This document shows positions 1-5,983 of a DNA stretch of 8,582 nucleotides, in pieces. The stretch covers positions 1 through 8,582 of the forward strand of contig PWMA01000120.1 of NCBI GenBank assembly GCA_003558335.1, written 5' to 3'. A model generated the notes under the pieces. That model did not search any database and was not told the origin of the DNA. It worked only from the letters and a program-made list of their open reading frames with translations. Source of the stretch: Candidatus Methanofastidiosia archaeon (GTDB taxonomy: Archaea > Methanobacteriota_B > Thermococci > Methanofastidiosales > Methanofastidiosaceae). Numbering within the stretch: the first letter of the stretch is position 1; every line of letters begins with the position of its first letter. The position numbers and the translations under genes are program-made.

Positions 1-2
1 TA

Positions 3-38
3 AAATCTAATGGAATAAAAATACTTGAAAATATTTGA
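3..38 (+). CDS. Possible 3' end of an upstream gene (partial)
   Basis: Only one plus-strand frame is open from the window edge. It reads KSNGIKILENI and stops at TGA 36-38; the other two frames stop within the first dozen bases. The next gene starts 9 nt later, and its Shine-Dalgarno site (GAGG) overlaps this stop, as is common inside an operon. That is the main support for a real coding end here. Eleven residues are too few to assign a family, and chance openness of this length is quite possible. Confidence 0.35.
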   Translation, partial: KSNGIKILENI

Positions 39-42
39 GGTT
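37..42 (+). promoter_or_regulatory. Shine-Dalgarno site of the DUF2148 gene
   Basis: GAGGTT at 37-42 lies 5 nt before the ATG at 48 and overlaps the TGA stop of the preceding open frame. It supports the ATG at 48 as the start and suggests that this gene is not the first of its transcript. Confidence 0.6.
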
Positions 43-47
43 TAAAT

Positions 48-581
48 ATGTCTCAAGAGATAAAAGATAGCATAAAGTCAGCAGCAGGCCTTATTGAAAT
101 AGCTGCAATCACAGCGCCAAAAGCCAAAGGAATAGATGACATAAGAACAAAAACAATCTATAAGGGCAGTAAAGATCACAAAGACTTAGTTGAAAAAATG
201 AATGAACTTGGCGATAGAAAAGGATTCAAATTCTTTTTTAGAGATTCAAACAATACATTGAATTCAGAGGCAATAGTTCTTATCAGTGCGATTTCAAAAT
301 CTCCACTTGGGATGAATTGTGGGATGTGTGGGTATAATTGTACAACTATTCCAGAAAAGAAAAAAATAAACGATTTTATAGCACCAATATGTGCATTTGC
401 TCTTGTGGATCTTGGTATAGCGCTTGGCAGTGCATCAAAAACTGCTCAAATGCTAAATATTGATAACAGAATGATGTACACAATAGGAGCTGCCGCAGTG
501 GAGCTATGCCTTATTGAAGGGGATGTAGCAATGGGAATTCCTCTTTCTGTATCAAGCAAGAACATATTCTTTGATAGATAA
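48..581 (+). CDS. DUF2148 family ferredoxin-domain protein
   Basis: This 177-residue protein matches what I know of the DUF2148 family (COG4739), found mainly in anaerobic bacteria and archaea and about this long. The central part has a cysteine cluster, C91-x2-C94-x3-C98, followed by C115, which could ligate an Fe-S cluster. After it comes the family's conserved glycine-rich stretch: DLGIALGSA near 121-129, DNRMMYTIG near 139-147, and the C-terminal GIPLS...KNIFFDR. There is no signal peptide or clear transmembrane segment, so it is probably cytoplasmic. The exact reaction is unknown for the family; an electron-transfer or redox role is inferred from the cysteines. The start is the ATG with a GAGG site 7 nt upstream. 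Its stop lies one base from the stop of the converging minus-strand gene. Confidence 0.88.
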   Translation: MSQEIKDSIKSAAGLIEIAAITAPKAKGIDDIRTKTIYKGSKDHKDLVEKMNELGDRKGFKFFFRDSNNTLNSEAIVLISAISKSPLGMNCGMCGYNCTTIPEKKKINDFIAPICAFALVDLGIALGSASKTAQMLNIDNRMMYTIGAAAVELCLIEGDVAMGIPLSVSSKNIFFDR

Positions 582-582
582 T

Positions 583-843
583 TTATTTAATTATTTTTTT
601 TATTAGTAAAGGAAGGCCTATTTTTAATAATCCTTTAACTACAGGACAACTCTTTTCGCTATCACCATCTTCAAAAAGGTTTTTATCTACCCTTGATAAA
701 ATAACACCTGCCCCAAAAGCAGCCAACATGATAGGTATAGGATATTTTTCAATAAGACTTGGAGATTCATCTTCAGGTTCTATTCTTGATTTTATCTCCT
801 TTAATAAATTTTCAATGTCCTCTCTTACTATCTTTTCTTCCAT
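583..843 (-). CDS. Small membrane-anchored protein with a YqjD-like anchor motif (third gene of cluster)
   Basis: I do not recognise a named family for the whole protein (86 residues from this start). It has a charged N-terminal helix, one hydrophobic segment preceded by KYP (PIPIMLAAFGAGVILS, about residues 35-50), an acidic loop, and a basic amphipathic C-terminal helix. The KYP-x6-AFG-x-G pattern of the anchor is the same as in the first gene of this cluster (1157-1486), which looks DUF883/YqjD-like. The start chosen is the ATG at 843, which has GGGGGTT 6 nt upstream. An in-frame ATG at 858 would add five residues but has only a poor site one base away. The gene overlaps the end of the upstream gene by about 32 nt, so the two are probably translationally coupled. 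Function unknown; a membrane-associated structural or stress role is a guess from its neighbours. Confidence 0.72.
   Translation of the reverse strand: MEEKIVREDIENLLKEIKSRIEPEDESPSLIEKYPIPIMLAAFGAGVILSRVDKNLFEDGDSEKSCPVVKGLLKIGLPLLIKKIIK
591..603 (+). terminator. T-rich terminator-like run after the DUF2148 gene
   Basis: About ten bases after the DUF2148 stop the plus strand has an uninterrupted run of eight T, flanked by more A/T (ttatttaattatttttttta). Oligo-T without a hairpin is a typical archaeal termination signal. It lies within the 3' coding end of the converging gene, where the same bases encode its lysine/isoleucine-rich C-terminus. Confidence 0.45.
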
Positions 844-1156
844 AGATGTAACCCCCATAACCTACTATGGCTCCTATGAAAATTAATGAGATTCCTACAA
901 CTAAAAACGCCATCATATAGCTACCAAGAACACCTTCTAAATAGAATATCAGTGAAACAAAAAGGGCTAAAACACCTGCAAAAGCTAACATAGCAGCACC
1001 AATTGTTAGAAAAACACTCTTTGTAAGTCTAGCAATCGGCTCTTTTATTGCTTCTTCTATGATATCTGAAACTGCTTGTTTTATGTAAAGGATAATATTT
1101 TTTATTAGCGTTTCAATTAGTTTGTTTAAAGATTCTTTTTCTGCCATTTTTCCCAC
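812..1156 (-). CDS. YqjE/DUF1469-like two-TM membrane protein (holin superfamily III-like)
   Basis: This 114-residue protein has a long amphipathic N-terminal helix (about 8-46), two hydrophobic segments (about 48-72 and 80-104) joined by a short loop, and a basic tail (GRKDSKRGH). This layout is that of the DUF1469/YqjE family, also called the 'Actinobacterial holin-X' or phage holin family. Despite that name most members are not lysis proteins. In bacteria such genes usually sit beside a DUF883/YqjD gene, and here a DUF883-like gene ends immediately upstream. The first possible start is GTG at 1156, directly after the upstream TAA, with GAGG 6 nt before it. An ATG three codons later (1147) is the alternative. 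Assignment rests on architecture and context, so the family call is moderate. Confidence 0.75.
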   Translation of the reverse strand: MGKMAEKESLNKLIETLIKNIILYIKQAVSDIIEEAIKEPIARLTKSVFLTIGAAMLAFAGVLALFVSLIFYLEGVLGSYMMAFLVVGISLIFIGAIVGYGGYIYGRKDSKRGH

Positions 1157-1486
1157 TTACTTCCTCATAAGTTTGCCCATAAGATATCCAAATCCAAAAG
1201 CTGAAAATATACTTAGCATAGGGTATTTTCTAACAAATATCTCTGCTTCCTGCATAACTTTTTTAGACTCCTTTCTAACACGGTCAAGATCTTCATGGTG
1301 TTTTTTTTCAAAATCTTTTAGTTTTTCGCTTGCTTCATCACCCAAATCTTTTATCTTCTCCTTACTAATATTAAGTTTAGTTTTGCCTTCATCTACAAGC
1401 TTTTTTCCATCTTCAACCATCTTTTCTCCCATCTCAATATCTTTTTCAAGTTCTTTTTGAATGTCTTCGACTCCAACTTCTTTCAA
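1157..1486 (-). CDS. DUF883/YqjD/ElaB-like membrane-anchored protein
   Basis: This 109-residue protein is highly charged and helical for about 85 residues, rich in Lys and Glu and probably coiled coil. It ends in a single short hydrophobic anchor (about 88-105) with glycine spacing GFGYLMG and a basic end, LMRK. A charged helix followed by 'VRKYP', a small-residue TM and a terminal basic tail is the signature layout of the DUF883/ElaB/YqjD family, whose E. coli members are tail-anchored inner-membrane proteins reported to bind stationary-phase ribosomes. Whether this archaeal version binds ribosomes is unknown. The start is TTG at 1486; a GGTGAT site ends 3 nt before it and a TATA-like box lies about 38 nt upstream. 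The next in-frame Met is residue 19. It is the first gene of a three-gene minus-strand cluster. Confidence 0.78.
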   Translation of the reverse strand: MKEVGVEDIQKELEKDIEMGEKMVEDGKKLVDEGKTKLNISKEKIKDLGDEASEKLKDFEKKHHEDLDRVRKESKKVMQEAEIFVRKYPMLSIFSAFGFGYLMGKLMRK

Positions 1487-1489
1487 ATA

Positions 1490-1495
1490 ATCACC
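1490..1495 (-). promoter_or_regulatory. Shine-Dalgarno site deciding a TTG start
   Basis: On the minus strand GGTGAT ends 3 nt before the TTG at 1486. It matches the GGTGATC part of the archaeal anti-SD complement, and its position supports TTG as the real start, since no ATG is available for another 18 codons. Confidence 0.5.
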
Positions 1496-1518
1496 AAATC
1501 TATATAATGTGTTAAATA

Positions 1519-1528
1519 CTTATAAAAT
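1519..1528 (-). promoter_or_regulatory. TATA-like box of the YqjD-like cluster
   Basis: ATTTTATAAG on the minus strand. Transcription starting about 25 nt downstream would give a leader of about a dozen nucleotides that contains the GGTGAT site before the TTG start. It lies in the 65-nt gap after the ABC operon, so the three-gene cluster can be transcribed on its own. Confidence 0.4.
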
Positions 1529-1551
1529 TTTTCTATTGTATTTAATAATTA

Positions 1552-2625
1552 TTACAAGCGAATATTTTCATCCTTGCCAATTCCCTTTAGGGCAACGTAA
1601 ATAGATATCAATGAAAACACAGAGTATATGACTAGATATTTACCTACTTCCAAAAAATCAACTGAAGGATTTGAAGCAATCTTAATTATTGGAATTATGG
1701 GCGAGTAACTCATTACTTCTTTTAAAAATGGATTTTCAAAAGGCATTGGTACAAACATAATGAGTGTTATAATCATCATGAAAAGTGTAAGAAAGAGATT
1801 TGACTCAGTAATACTTGAAGATATATTTGAAAAAACTATTGACAGAGAGAACAATAGTAACATTACAATTGAAAGAAACAATAACAAAAGCGGCATATTG
1901 AATATAGAAATACCTCTAACACTTAATACTAAAATCCAAAGTGATATTTGCAGTATTGATATTGTAAAGATTGGAAGAATTTTACCCAAGACAATCTCGA
2001 TTCTTTTTAGGGGGGAGGCTAGAAGTATTTCAAAAGTTTTTCTTTCCTTTTCACCAACTATCGAGTCAGATAAAATGTTCATTGATAGAAATATCGGTAA
2101 AAGTAGTATTAGGGGTATCAAGAGCGTTTGCATTATTTCGACAAAGAAAAGATCTGTTATGCTATAGGAGTATTCTTGGGGGATTATATTTATTGACAGG
2201 GGATTTAAGACTTCATCTGAAAAGTCTTCTTTTGCTTTTATGTATGATCTTCTTAATGGATTATATAGATCTTCAAACTGGCCTGGATTTTTTAGCATCA
2301 ATCCAATGGAATTATCTTTTTCAGCCCATATAACGCCATCAATATTTTCAGGAATCTCTCCTACAAAATTGGGATTTCTAAGGGTTACACTCTTTATTGA
2401 TTCATACTCTAGATAATCTGAAAATCCTTCTACTTCAGAATAAACTAAAAATGTTCCCTTTTCTGATGGATCATCAACATATGTTTGGACGTAGGCATAG
2501 GATGAACCTATAAGAACTATTCCAATTACTATGAAAAGCTGAAGTAAAAATGCAACTACATATATCCTTTCCCTTGAGATATCTTTAAACTCCTTTATTG
2601 CAAGGTGTATGACCTCTTTTCTCAT
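1552..2625 (-). CDS. ABC-2 type transporter permease (NatB-like)
   Basis: This 357-residue permease has the ABC-2 membrane family layout: one N-terminal TM (about 21-43), a large extracytoplasmic domain (about 45-160), then five more hydrophobic segments (about 163-188, 212-235, 243-265, 277-295, 329-347). After TM2 comes the cytoplasmic signature GEKERKTFEILLASP (about 191-205), typical of NatB/DrrB-like exporters. It should pair with the ATPase encoded upstream (4381-5283) and with the fused permease (2622-4388). Its ATG overlaps that gene's stop as ATGA, with GGGGTG 4 nt before the start, so translation is coupled. The substrate cannot be read from the sequence; Na+ export is known for NatAB, but many relatives move lipids, peptides or drugs. 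Confidence 0.9.
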   Translation of the reverse strand: MRKEVIHLAIKEFKDISRERIYVVAFLLQLFIVIGIVLIGSSYAYVQTYVDDPSEKGTFLVYSEVEGFSDYLEYESIKSVTLRNPNFVGEIPENIDGVIWAEKDNSIGLMLKNPGQFEDLYNPLRRSYIKAKEDFSDEVLNPLSINIIPQEYSYSITDLFFVEIMQTLLIPLILLLPIFLSMNILSDSIVGEKERKTFEILLASPLKRIEIVLGKILPIFTISILQISLWILVLSVRGISIFNMPLLLLFLSIVMLLLFSLSIVFSNISSSITESNLFLTLFMMIITLIMFVPMPFENPFLKEVMSYSPIIPIIKIASNPSVDFLEVGKYLVIYSVFSLISIYVALKGIGKDENIRL

Positions 2626-4388
2626 AACACACCCCTTAGTACTGTAATATTATACAAAAAGTGTATCATTATACCTAAAATAAAGGCAGGTATTAGATAT
2701 CTCCTTTCTGAAATTCCTATACCTATGATACCTGTAGATACAATATGGACCCCACCTGATAGAAATGTCCTCATAACAAAGATTCTAAGTGCATACTCTG
2801 GAAAAATGTTTAGGGTAAAAACTGTAAAAATAATATTTTCTAAAAGAGCAAATCCAAATCCAGAGGCCATCCCAGAGAGCATCCCTTCATACCATTTCAA
2901 TGGAAAATACTTTGCAGCTGAAAAAACACCTATACTCTTTGAGAACTCTTCTATTGCAGCCCAAAGAAACAGTATCACAAAAACAGATTCTATGAAGTAG
3001 AGGGTAATAATTCCAAAGAATATCTCTAAAATTATAGATATAAAAATAGCGATAAATCCAAATATAAATGCTATATAGTAGGGGCTATAGAGTATTCCGC
3101 TTAATCTTAACTTTCCAGCAAACTCATAAGTAAGTTCAGAAATACTTGGCCTTGGACCGAAATAAAACTCATCCTTTTTGTATAAGGTTTTTGATAGATA
3201 TATCAATCCCAATGAAAATCCAAGAGAAGGTAAAATAGAAACTAACGCCTCTCTAACGGAAAATGTACCGCTTTCAATTGCTATAACAAGGGAGAGAGGA
3301 GATATAGCTGCAATCTCCTTTAATCCTGCAACATAAAGGGTAGATGTCCCAAACAACATTATAAATAAGAGGATAAATGTCACAGTGACAATCAAAGATG
3401 AATCCTTATAGTTTTTTGAATATATCCCTATCAATCCTGTTATACTAAGAAGCAGTATAGCAGTTACCATCAGTGGAAAGATTATCAAAGGGTTACTAAC
3501 TCTTCCAAAATAATAAAGAGCTAAAACCCAGAACAAAAGCTGAGAAAATATAATAGTTCCGATTGAAATAAATTTAGAGTAGTATATCTTCTGTCTTTCT
3601 GTGGGAAGTGCCAAAAGCATTTCACCTGTTCTCCTCTCTTTTTCAGATATAAGTAGATCAATTAACATCCCTCCACTTAGAAAGAGGGGCAAAAGAAGAA
3701 CTAAAAGAACTATATAACCTCCTCTTTCATCCTCAAATGTTTCACGGGTTCTTTCTATCTGATCCTGAATTGAGGAAGGCCTTTCCACTACTTCTAATTC
3801 TTCTTCTACAGGTGCTTCTTCTTCCACCTGCCTCATATCTTGATCTATTGCTTCTTGGCCATTTCCGATTGGAAGCTCTGTAAAAAGCTCTATTTCAGGA
3901 TCTTCGATTGAAAGATCTCTAATTCTAGCTTCTATTACTCCATCCTTAAAACCGCTAACAATTGTATTTAACTCAGAATAGGCAGATACACTTTTTGGAT
4001 TTTCCTCATCTATGTAAATCCAGACTGTTGAGGATCTATAGCTTCTTATCTTAATTTCAAAATCCTCTTCTAAAATTAAAAGAGCTGATATCCTCCCACT
4101 TCTTAATAGTTCCAATCCTCTTTCCCTTTCTAAAAACAGTATGTCAAATCTATCATTTTCTGAAATAATATCAACCAAAGAGTTTTCTTCAGAGGATACG
4201 CCTATAGGTATGTAGCCTTTACCTCCAATTGTCAAATTAAAAAATCCTCCTTCTTCTAAAGATCTAACGTAACTTCCAAAAAGAGGTATTATCAATAGGA
4301 TTACAAGAAGTTGCAATGTAAAGGCTATTTTGAATTTTCTATTTTTAAATAGCCTGCTAATCTCCCACTTAACCATATGCCTAATCAT
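2622..4388 (-). CDS. ABC-2 permease fused to a PrsW-like intramembrane protease domain
   Basis: In this 588-residue protein, residues 1 to about 400 form an ABC-2 permease: N-terminal TM, extracytoplasmic domain with a Glu-rich stretch (about 186-204), then five TMs, with the signature EKERRTGEMLLALP at about 249-262. After a linker (about 405-430), residues 436-588 are a multi-TM domain with the motifs of PrsW-type metalloproteases: E480-E481-x2-K484, GFALLEN with E517-N518, R540 followed by H548, and H576-x3-N580 near the C-terminus. PrsW relatives use such Glu/His residues to bind a metal and cleave membrane proteins. All key residues look intact, so activity is possible but unproven. The start chosen is ATG at 4388, overlapping the ATPase gene's stop by 8 nt; ATG at 4376 is the alternative. 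An in-frame TTG at 4424 has no ribosome site. Confidence 0.87.
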   Translation of the reverse strand: MIRHMVKWEISRLFKNRKFKIAFTLQLLVILLIIPLFGSYVRSLEEGGFFNLTIGGKGYIPIGVSSEENSLVDIISENDRFDILFLERERGLELLRSGRISALLILEEDFEIKIRSYRSSTVWIYIDEENPKSVSAYSELNTIVSGFKDGVIEARIRDLSIEDPEIELFTELPIGNGQEAIDQDMRQVEEEAPVEEELEVVERPSSIQDQIERTRETFEDERGGYIVLLVLLLPLFLSGGMLIDLLISEKERRTGEMLLALPTERQKIYYSKFISIGTIIFSQLLFWVLALYYFGRVSNPLIIFPLMVTAILLLSITGLIGIYSKNYKDSSLIVTVTFILLFIMLFGTSTLYVAGLKEIAAISPLSLVIAIESGTFSVREALVSILPSLGFSLGLIYLSKTLYKKDEFYFGPRPSISELTYEFAGKLRLSGILYSPYYIAFIFGFIAIFISIILEIFFGIITLYFIESVFVILFLWAAIEEFSKSIGVFSAAKYFPLKWYEGMLSGMASGFGFALLENIIFTVFTLNIFPEYALRIFVMRTFLSGGVHIVSTGIIGIGISERRYLIPAFILGIMIHFLYNITVLRGVL

Positions 4389-5283
4389 TTTTACTACCAA
4401 CAAGTTCAATAAAAACTTCTTCAAGAGAAGGCGTTAAGTCTTCAAAATAGATGACCTCTTCTTTTAGGATATAGCTTAGGTCTTTGTAATCTTCTGCCTT
4501 TATTATTATGTAGTTTTCTCTTCTTTCTAAAATTTTAAGTTTCTCATCACATGAAATCCTATCAAGAATCTCACTTTTCATGTTTTTTAGGCCCACTTTA
4601 AACATTTTCTCTTTTATATAAATCTTCTTAAGATTTTCAACTGTGTCGTAAGCCCTAATCTTTCCCTTGTCAATAATTGCTATCTTATCACACAACTGTT
4701 CTGCCTCGTTCATGTAGTGGCTGCATAAAATGATCGTCTTGTCTTTTTTTAATGTTTTAATAAAATCCCTTATTCGTCTAGATGTAAGCGGGTCAAGCCC
4801 CATAGTGGGCTCATCCAAAACAATAATCTTGGGGTCATGTATCAAGGCTCTTGAGATTGCTAGTCTTTGTCTCATCCCTTTAGAAAAAGAAGATACTCTC
4901 CAGTCCTTTCTATCTGAAAGTCCAACTAGAGCCAATAGCTCATCAATTCTTTCGTGAACTTTACCCCTTGGAACGCCGTACAATAGCCCAAAATACTCCA
5001 AAAGTTCTCCCGCCTTTGGCCTCTCATAGAGATTAGGCTCTTCAGGGAGATATCCTATTATTTTTTTGATATCTGTGGGATATTTTTCGAGATCTTTTCC
5101 ATCTATTACTATTTGCCCCTCTGTTGGTTTTAAAATACCGCACAATAGTCTTATCAATGTGGTCTTTCCTGCGCCGTTTGGCCCAACTATACCTATTGTA
5201 GTGCCATCTTCTATAGTGATATTAGCATCTTCTAAGGCTTTATGGTTTCCAAAGGACTTGGAAACACCAAGAAACTCTATCAT
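4381..5283 (-). CDS. ABC transporter ATP-binding protein (NatA/CcmA-like)
   Basis: This 300-residue ATPase energises the two ABC-2 permeases encoded downstream. Walker A is GPNGAGKTT (34-42). The Q-loop region GYLPEEPNLY (about 77-86) has Glu where many ATPases have Gln, as in other ABC-2 ATPases. The signature is FSKGMRQRL (133-141), Walker B with catalytic Glu is IIVLDEP (153-159), and the switch His is H189 in CSHYMNEAE. A C-terminal extension of about 85 residues is typical of the NatA/DrrA class, and the end EDLTPSLEEVFIELV is characteristic of it. It is the first gene of the operon: its ATG has no ribosome site but has a TATA-like box about 24 nt upstream, so the transcript is probably leaderless. 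The substrate is unknown. Confidence 0.95.
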   Translation of the reverse strand: MIEFLGVSKSFGNHKALEDANITIEDGTTIGIVGPNGAGKTTLIRLLCGILKPTEGQIVIDGKDLEKYPTDIKKIIGYLPEEPNLYERPKAGELLEYFGLLYGVPRGKVHERIDELLALVGLSDRKDWRVSSFSKGMRQRLAISRALIHDPKIIVLDEPTMGLDPLTSRRIRDFIKTLKKDKTIILCSHYMNEAEQLCDKIAIIDKGKIRAYDTVENLKKIYIKEKMFKVGLKNMKSEILDRISCDEKLKILERRENYIIIKAEDYKDLSYILKEEVIYFEDLTPSLEEVFIELVGSKND

Positions 5284-5306
5284 TAAAGAAAAATATGAAT
5301 CTAATC

Positions 5307-5315
5307 TTATTTAAA
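5307..5315 (-). promoter_or_regulatory. TATA-like box of the ABC transporter operon
   Basis: TTTAAATAA on the minus strand, ending about 23 nt before the ATG at 5283. With the usual archaeal TATA-to-start distance, transcription would begin at or next to the ATG. That fits the lack of a Shine-Dalgarno site. Confidence 0.5.
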
Positions 5316-5364
5316 CGTCTTTGCTTTAGATTACGAAATTCTCAATAGTTTTGCTTATAGTTTA

Positions 5365-5388
5365 TTTTTTAAATGGTAAATATAAATC
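5365..5388 (+). promoter_or_regulatory. AT-rich core promoter of the cobalamin adenosyltransferase gene
   Basis: Two TATA-like elements, TTTTTTAAAT (5365-5374) and AAATATAAAT (5378-5387), lie 20-32 nt before the ATG at 5402. No Shine-Dalgarno site is present. The first gives the better TATA-to-start distance, with a leader of only a few nucleotides. This region and the minus-strand box at 5307-5315 make 5284-5401 a divergent promoter region. Confidence 0.4.
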
Positions 5389-5401
5389 TAAATAGAGCGA
5401 T

Positions 5402-5920
5402 ATGAAAGGGTTAATTCAAGTATATACAGGAAACGGTAAAGGGAAAAGCAGCGCTGCCTTTGGGCTTACTTTGAGAGCTTCTGGCAGAGGTCTTAGATCA
5501 ATAATAATTCAATTCATGAAGCAGAGTAACTCATATGGAGAGCATTTTGCCATAGAAAAAATTGACAATATAGAGATAGTTGCCTTTGGAAAATCAAAAT
5601 TTATCAACTTTAAAAATCCCAGCAAAGAGGACTTTGATCTCTTAACCCAAGCATTTGAGTTTTCCAAAAACACAATAAACAGTGGAGAATATGACATTGT
5701 AGTTCTTGATGAGATAAATATAGCGCTTCACTTCAATCTTATAGATATCAAAGAAACAGCTGAGCTATTGAAAAATAAACCTGAACATGTAGAAGTTGTG
5801 CTGACAGGAAGATTGGCCCCAAAAGAAATCATAGATCTCTCTGATCTAGTCTCAGAGATAGTTGAAATTAAACATCCCTACCAGAGAGGAATCTGTGCAA
5901 GGGAAGGGATTGAGTATTAG
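5402..5920 (+). CDS. cobO: Corrinoid (cob(I)alamin) adenosyltransferase, CobO/CobA/BtuR type
   Basis: This 172-residue enzyme transfers the 5'-deoxyadenosyl group of ATP to the cobalt of a reduced corrinoid in cobalamin synthesis or salvage; it is cytoplasmic. The P-loop is at the very N-terminus, GNGKGKSS (10-17), the family's unusual ATP site. It is followed by QFMK (37-40), the Walker B-like VVLDE with D103-E104 (100-104), and the family end block LTGRLAP (134-140), SDLVSEI and KHPYQRGICAREGIEY (157-172). The length is slightly short but complete. It stands alone between a divergent promoter and a T-run, with no other cobalamin genes in the window, which is consistent with corrinoid salvage but does not prove it. 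The symbol differs among organisms (cobO, cobA, btuR). Confidence 0.94.
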   Translation: MKGLIQVYTGNGKGKSSAAFGLTLRASGRGLRSIIIQFMKQSNSYGEHFAIEKIDNIEIVAFGKSKFINFKNPSKEDFDLLTQAFEFSKNTINSGEYDIVVLDEINIALHFNLIDIKETAELLKNKPEHVEVVLTGRLAPKEIIDLSDLVSEIVEIKHPYQRGICAREGIEY

Positions 5921-5932
5921 CTTTTAATTCGA

Positions 5933-5943
5933 TATTTTTTTAT
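5933..5943 (+). terminator. T-rich terminator-like run after the adenosyltransferase gene
   Basis: Seven T in a row at 5935-5941, about 14 nt after the stop, with no evident hairpin. This resembles archaeal oligo-T termination and separates the gene from the peptidase gene, which has its own TATA-like box. Confidence 0.45.
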
Positions 5944-5954
5944 CTACTCAAAAC

Positions 5955-5967
5955 CTTTTTAATTAAA
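5955..5967 (+). promoter_or_regulatory. TATA-like box of the prepilin peptidase gene
   Basis: The element cTTTTTAATTAAA is centred about 23 nt before the ATG at 5984, which has no ribosome site before it. A leaderless or nearly leaderless transcript is likely. A second T-rich stretch nearer the ATG makes the exact box uncertain. Confidence 0.38.
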
Positions 5968-5983
5968 TCTTTTAATAATATTT

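Noticed and set aside
812..1156. Phage holin / prophage remnant
   Set aside because: The DUF1469-like family is often labelled holin, but there are no other phage genes and the neighbour is a DUF883-like gene, the usual cellular context.
1122..1460. Plus-strand open frame rich in Ser and Phe
   Set aside because: It is the complement of the Lys/Glu-rich coiled-coil gene on the minus strand; such low-complexity Ser/Phe frames arise automatically opposite Lys/Glu codons.
1487..1551. Possible terminator of the ABC operon in the gap before the YqjD-like cluster
   Set aside because: The minus strand has only a TTTT run and no hairpin. The stretch is better explained as the TATA-like promoter of the next cluster, although read-through from the ABC operon remains possible.
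1760..2333. Two overlapping plus-strand open frames inside the permease gene
   Set aside because: They lie fully within the well-supported minus-strand permease, have no recognisable domain and no promoter or ribosome site.
2605..3000. Plus-strand open frame opposite the PrsW-like domain
   Set aside because: No family features, and the opposite strand encodes clear PrsW motifs in this stretch.
4389..4424. N-terminal extension of the fused permease from a TTG at 4424
   Set aside because: The TTG has no ribosome binding site before it, the 12 extra residues are read out of frame through the ATPase gene's end, and ATGs at 4388 and 4376 sit at the stop of that gene as expected for coupled genes.
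4730..5314. Plus-strand open frames opposite the ABC ATPase
   Set aside because: The minus strand carries Walker A, signature, Walker B and H-loop motifs here, so these are shadows.
5509..5697. Minus-strand open frame within the adenosyltransferase gene
   Set aside because: It is nested in a gene with intact family motifs and has no signals of its own.
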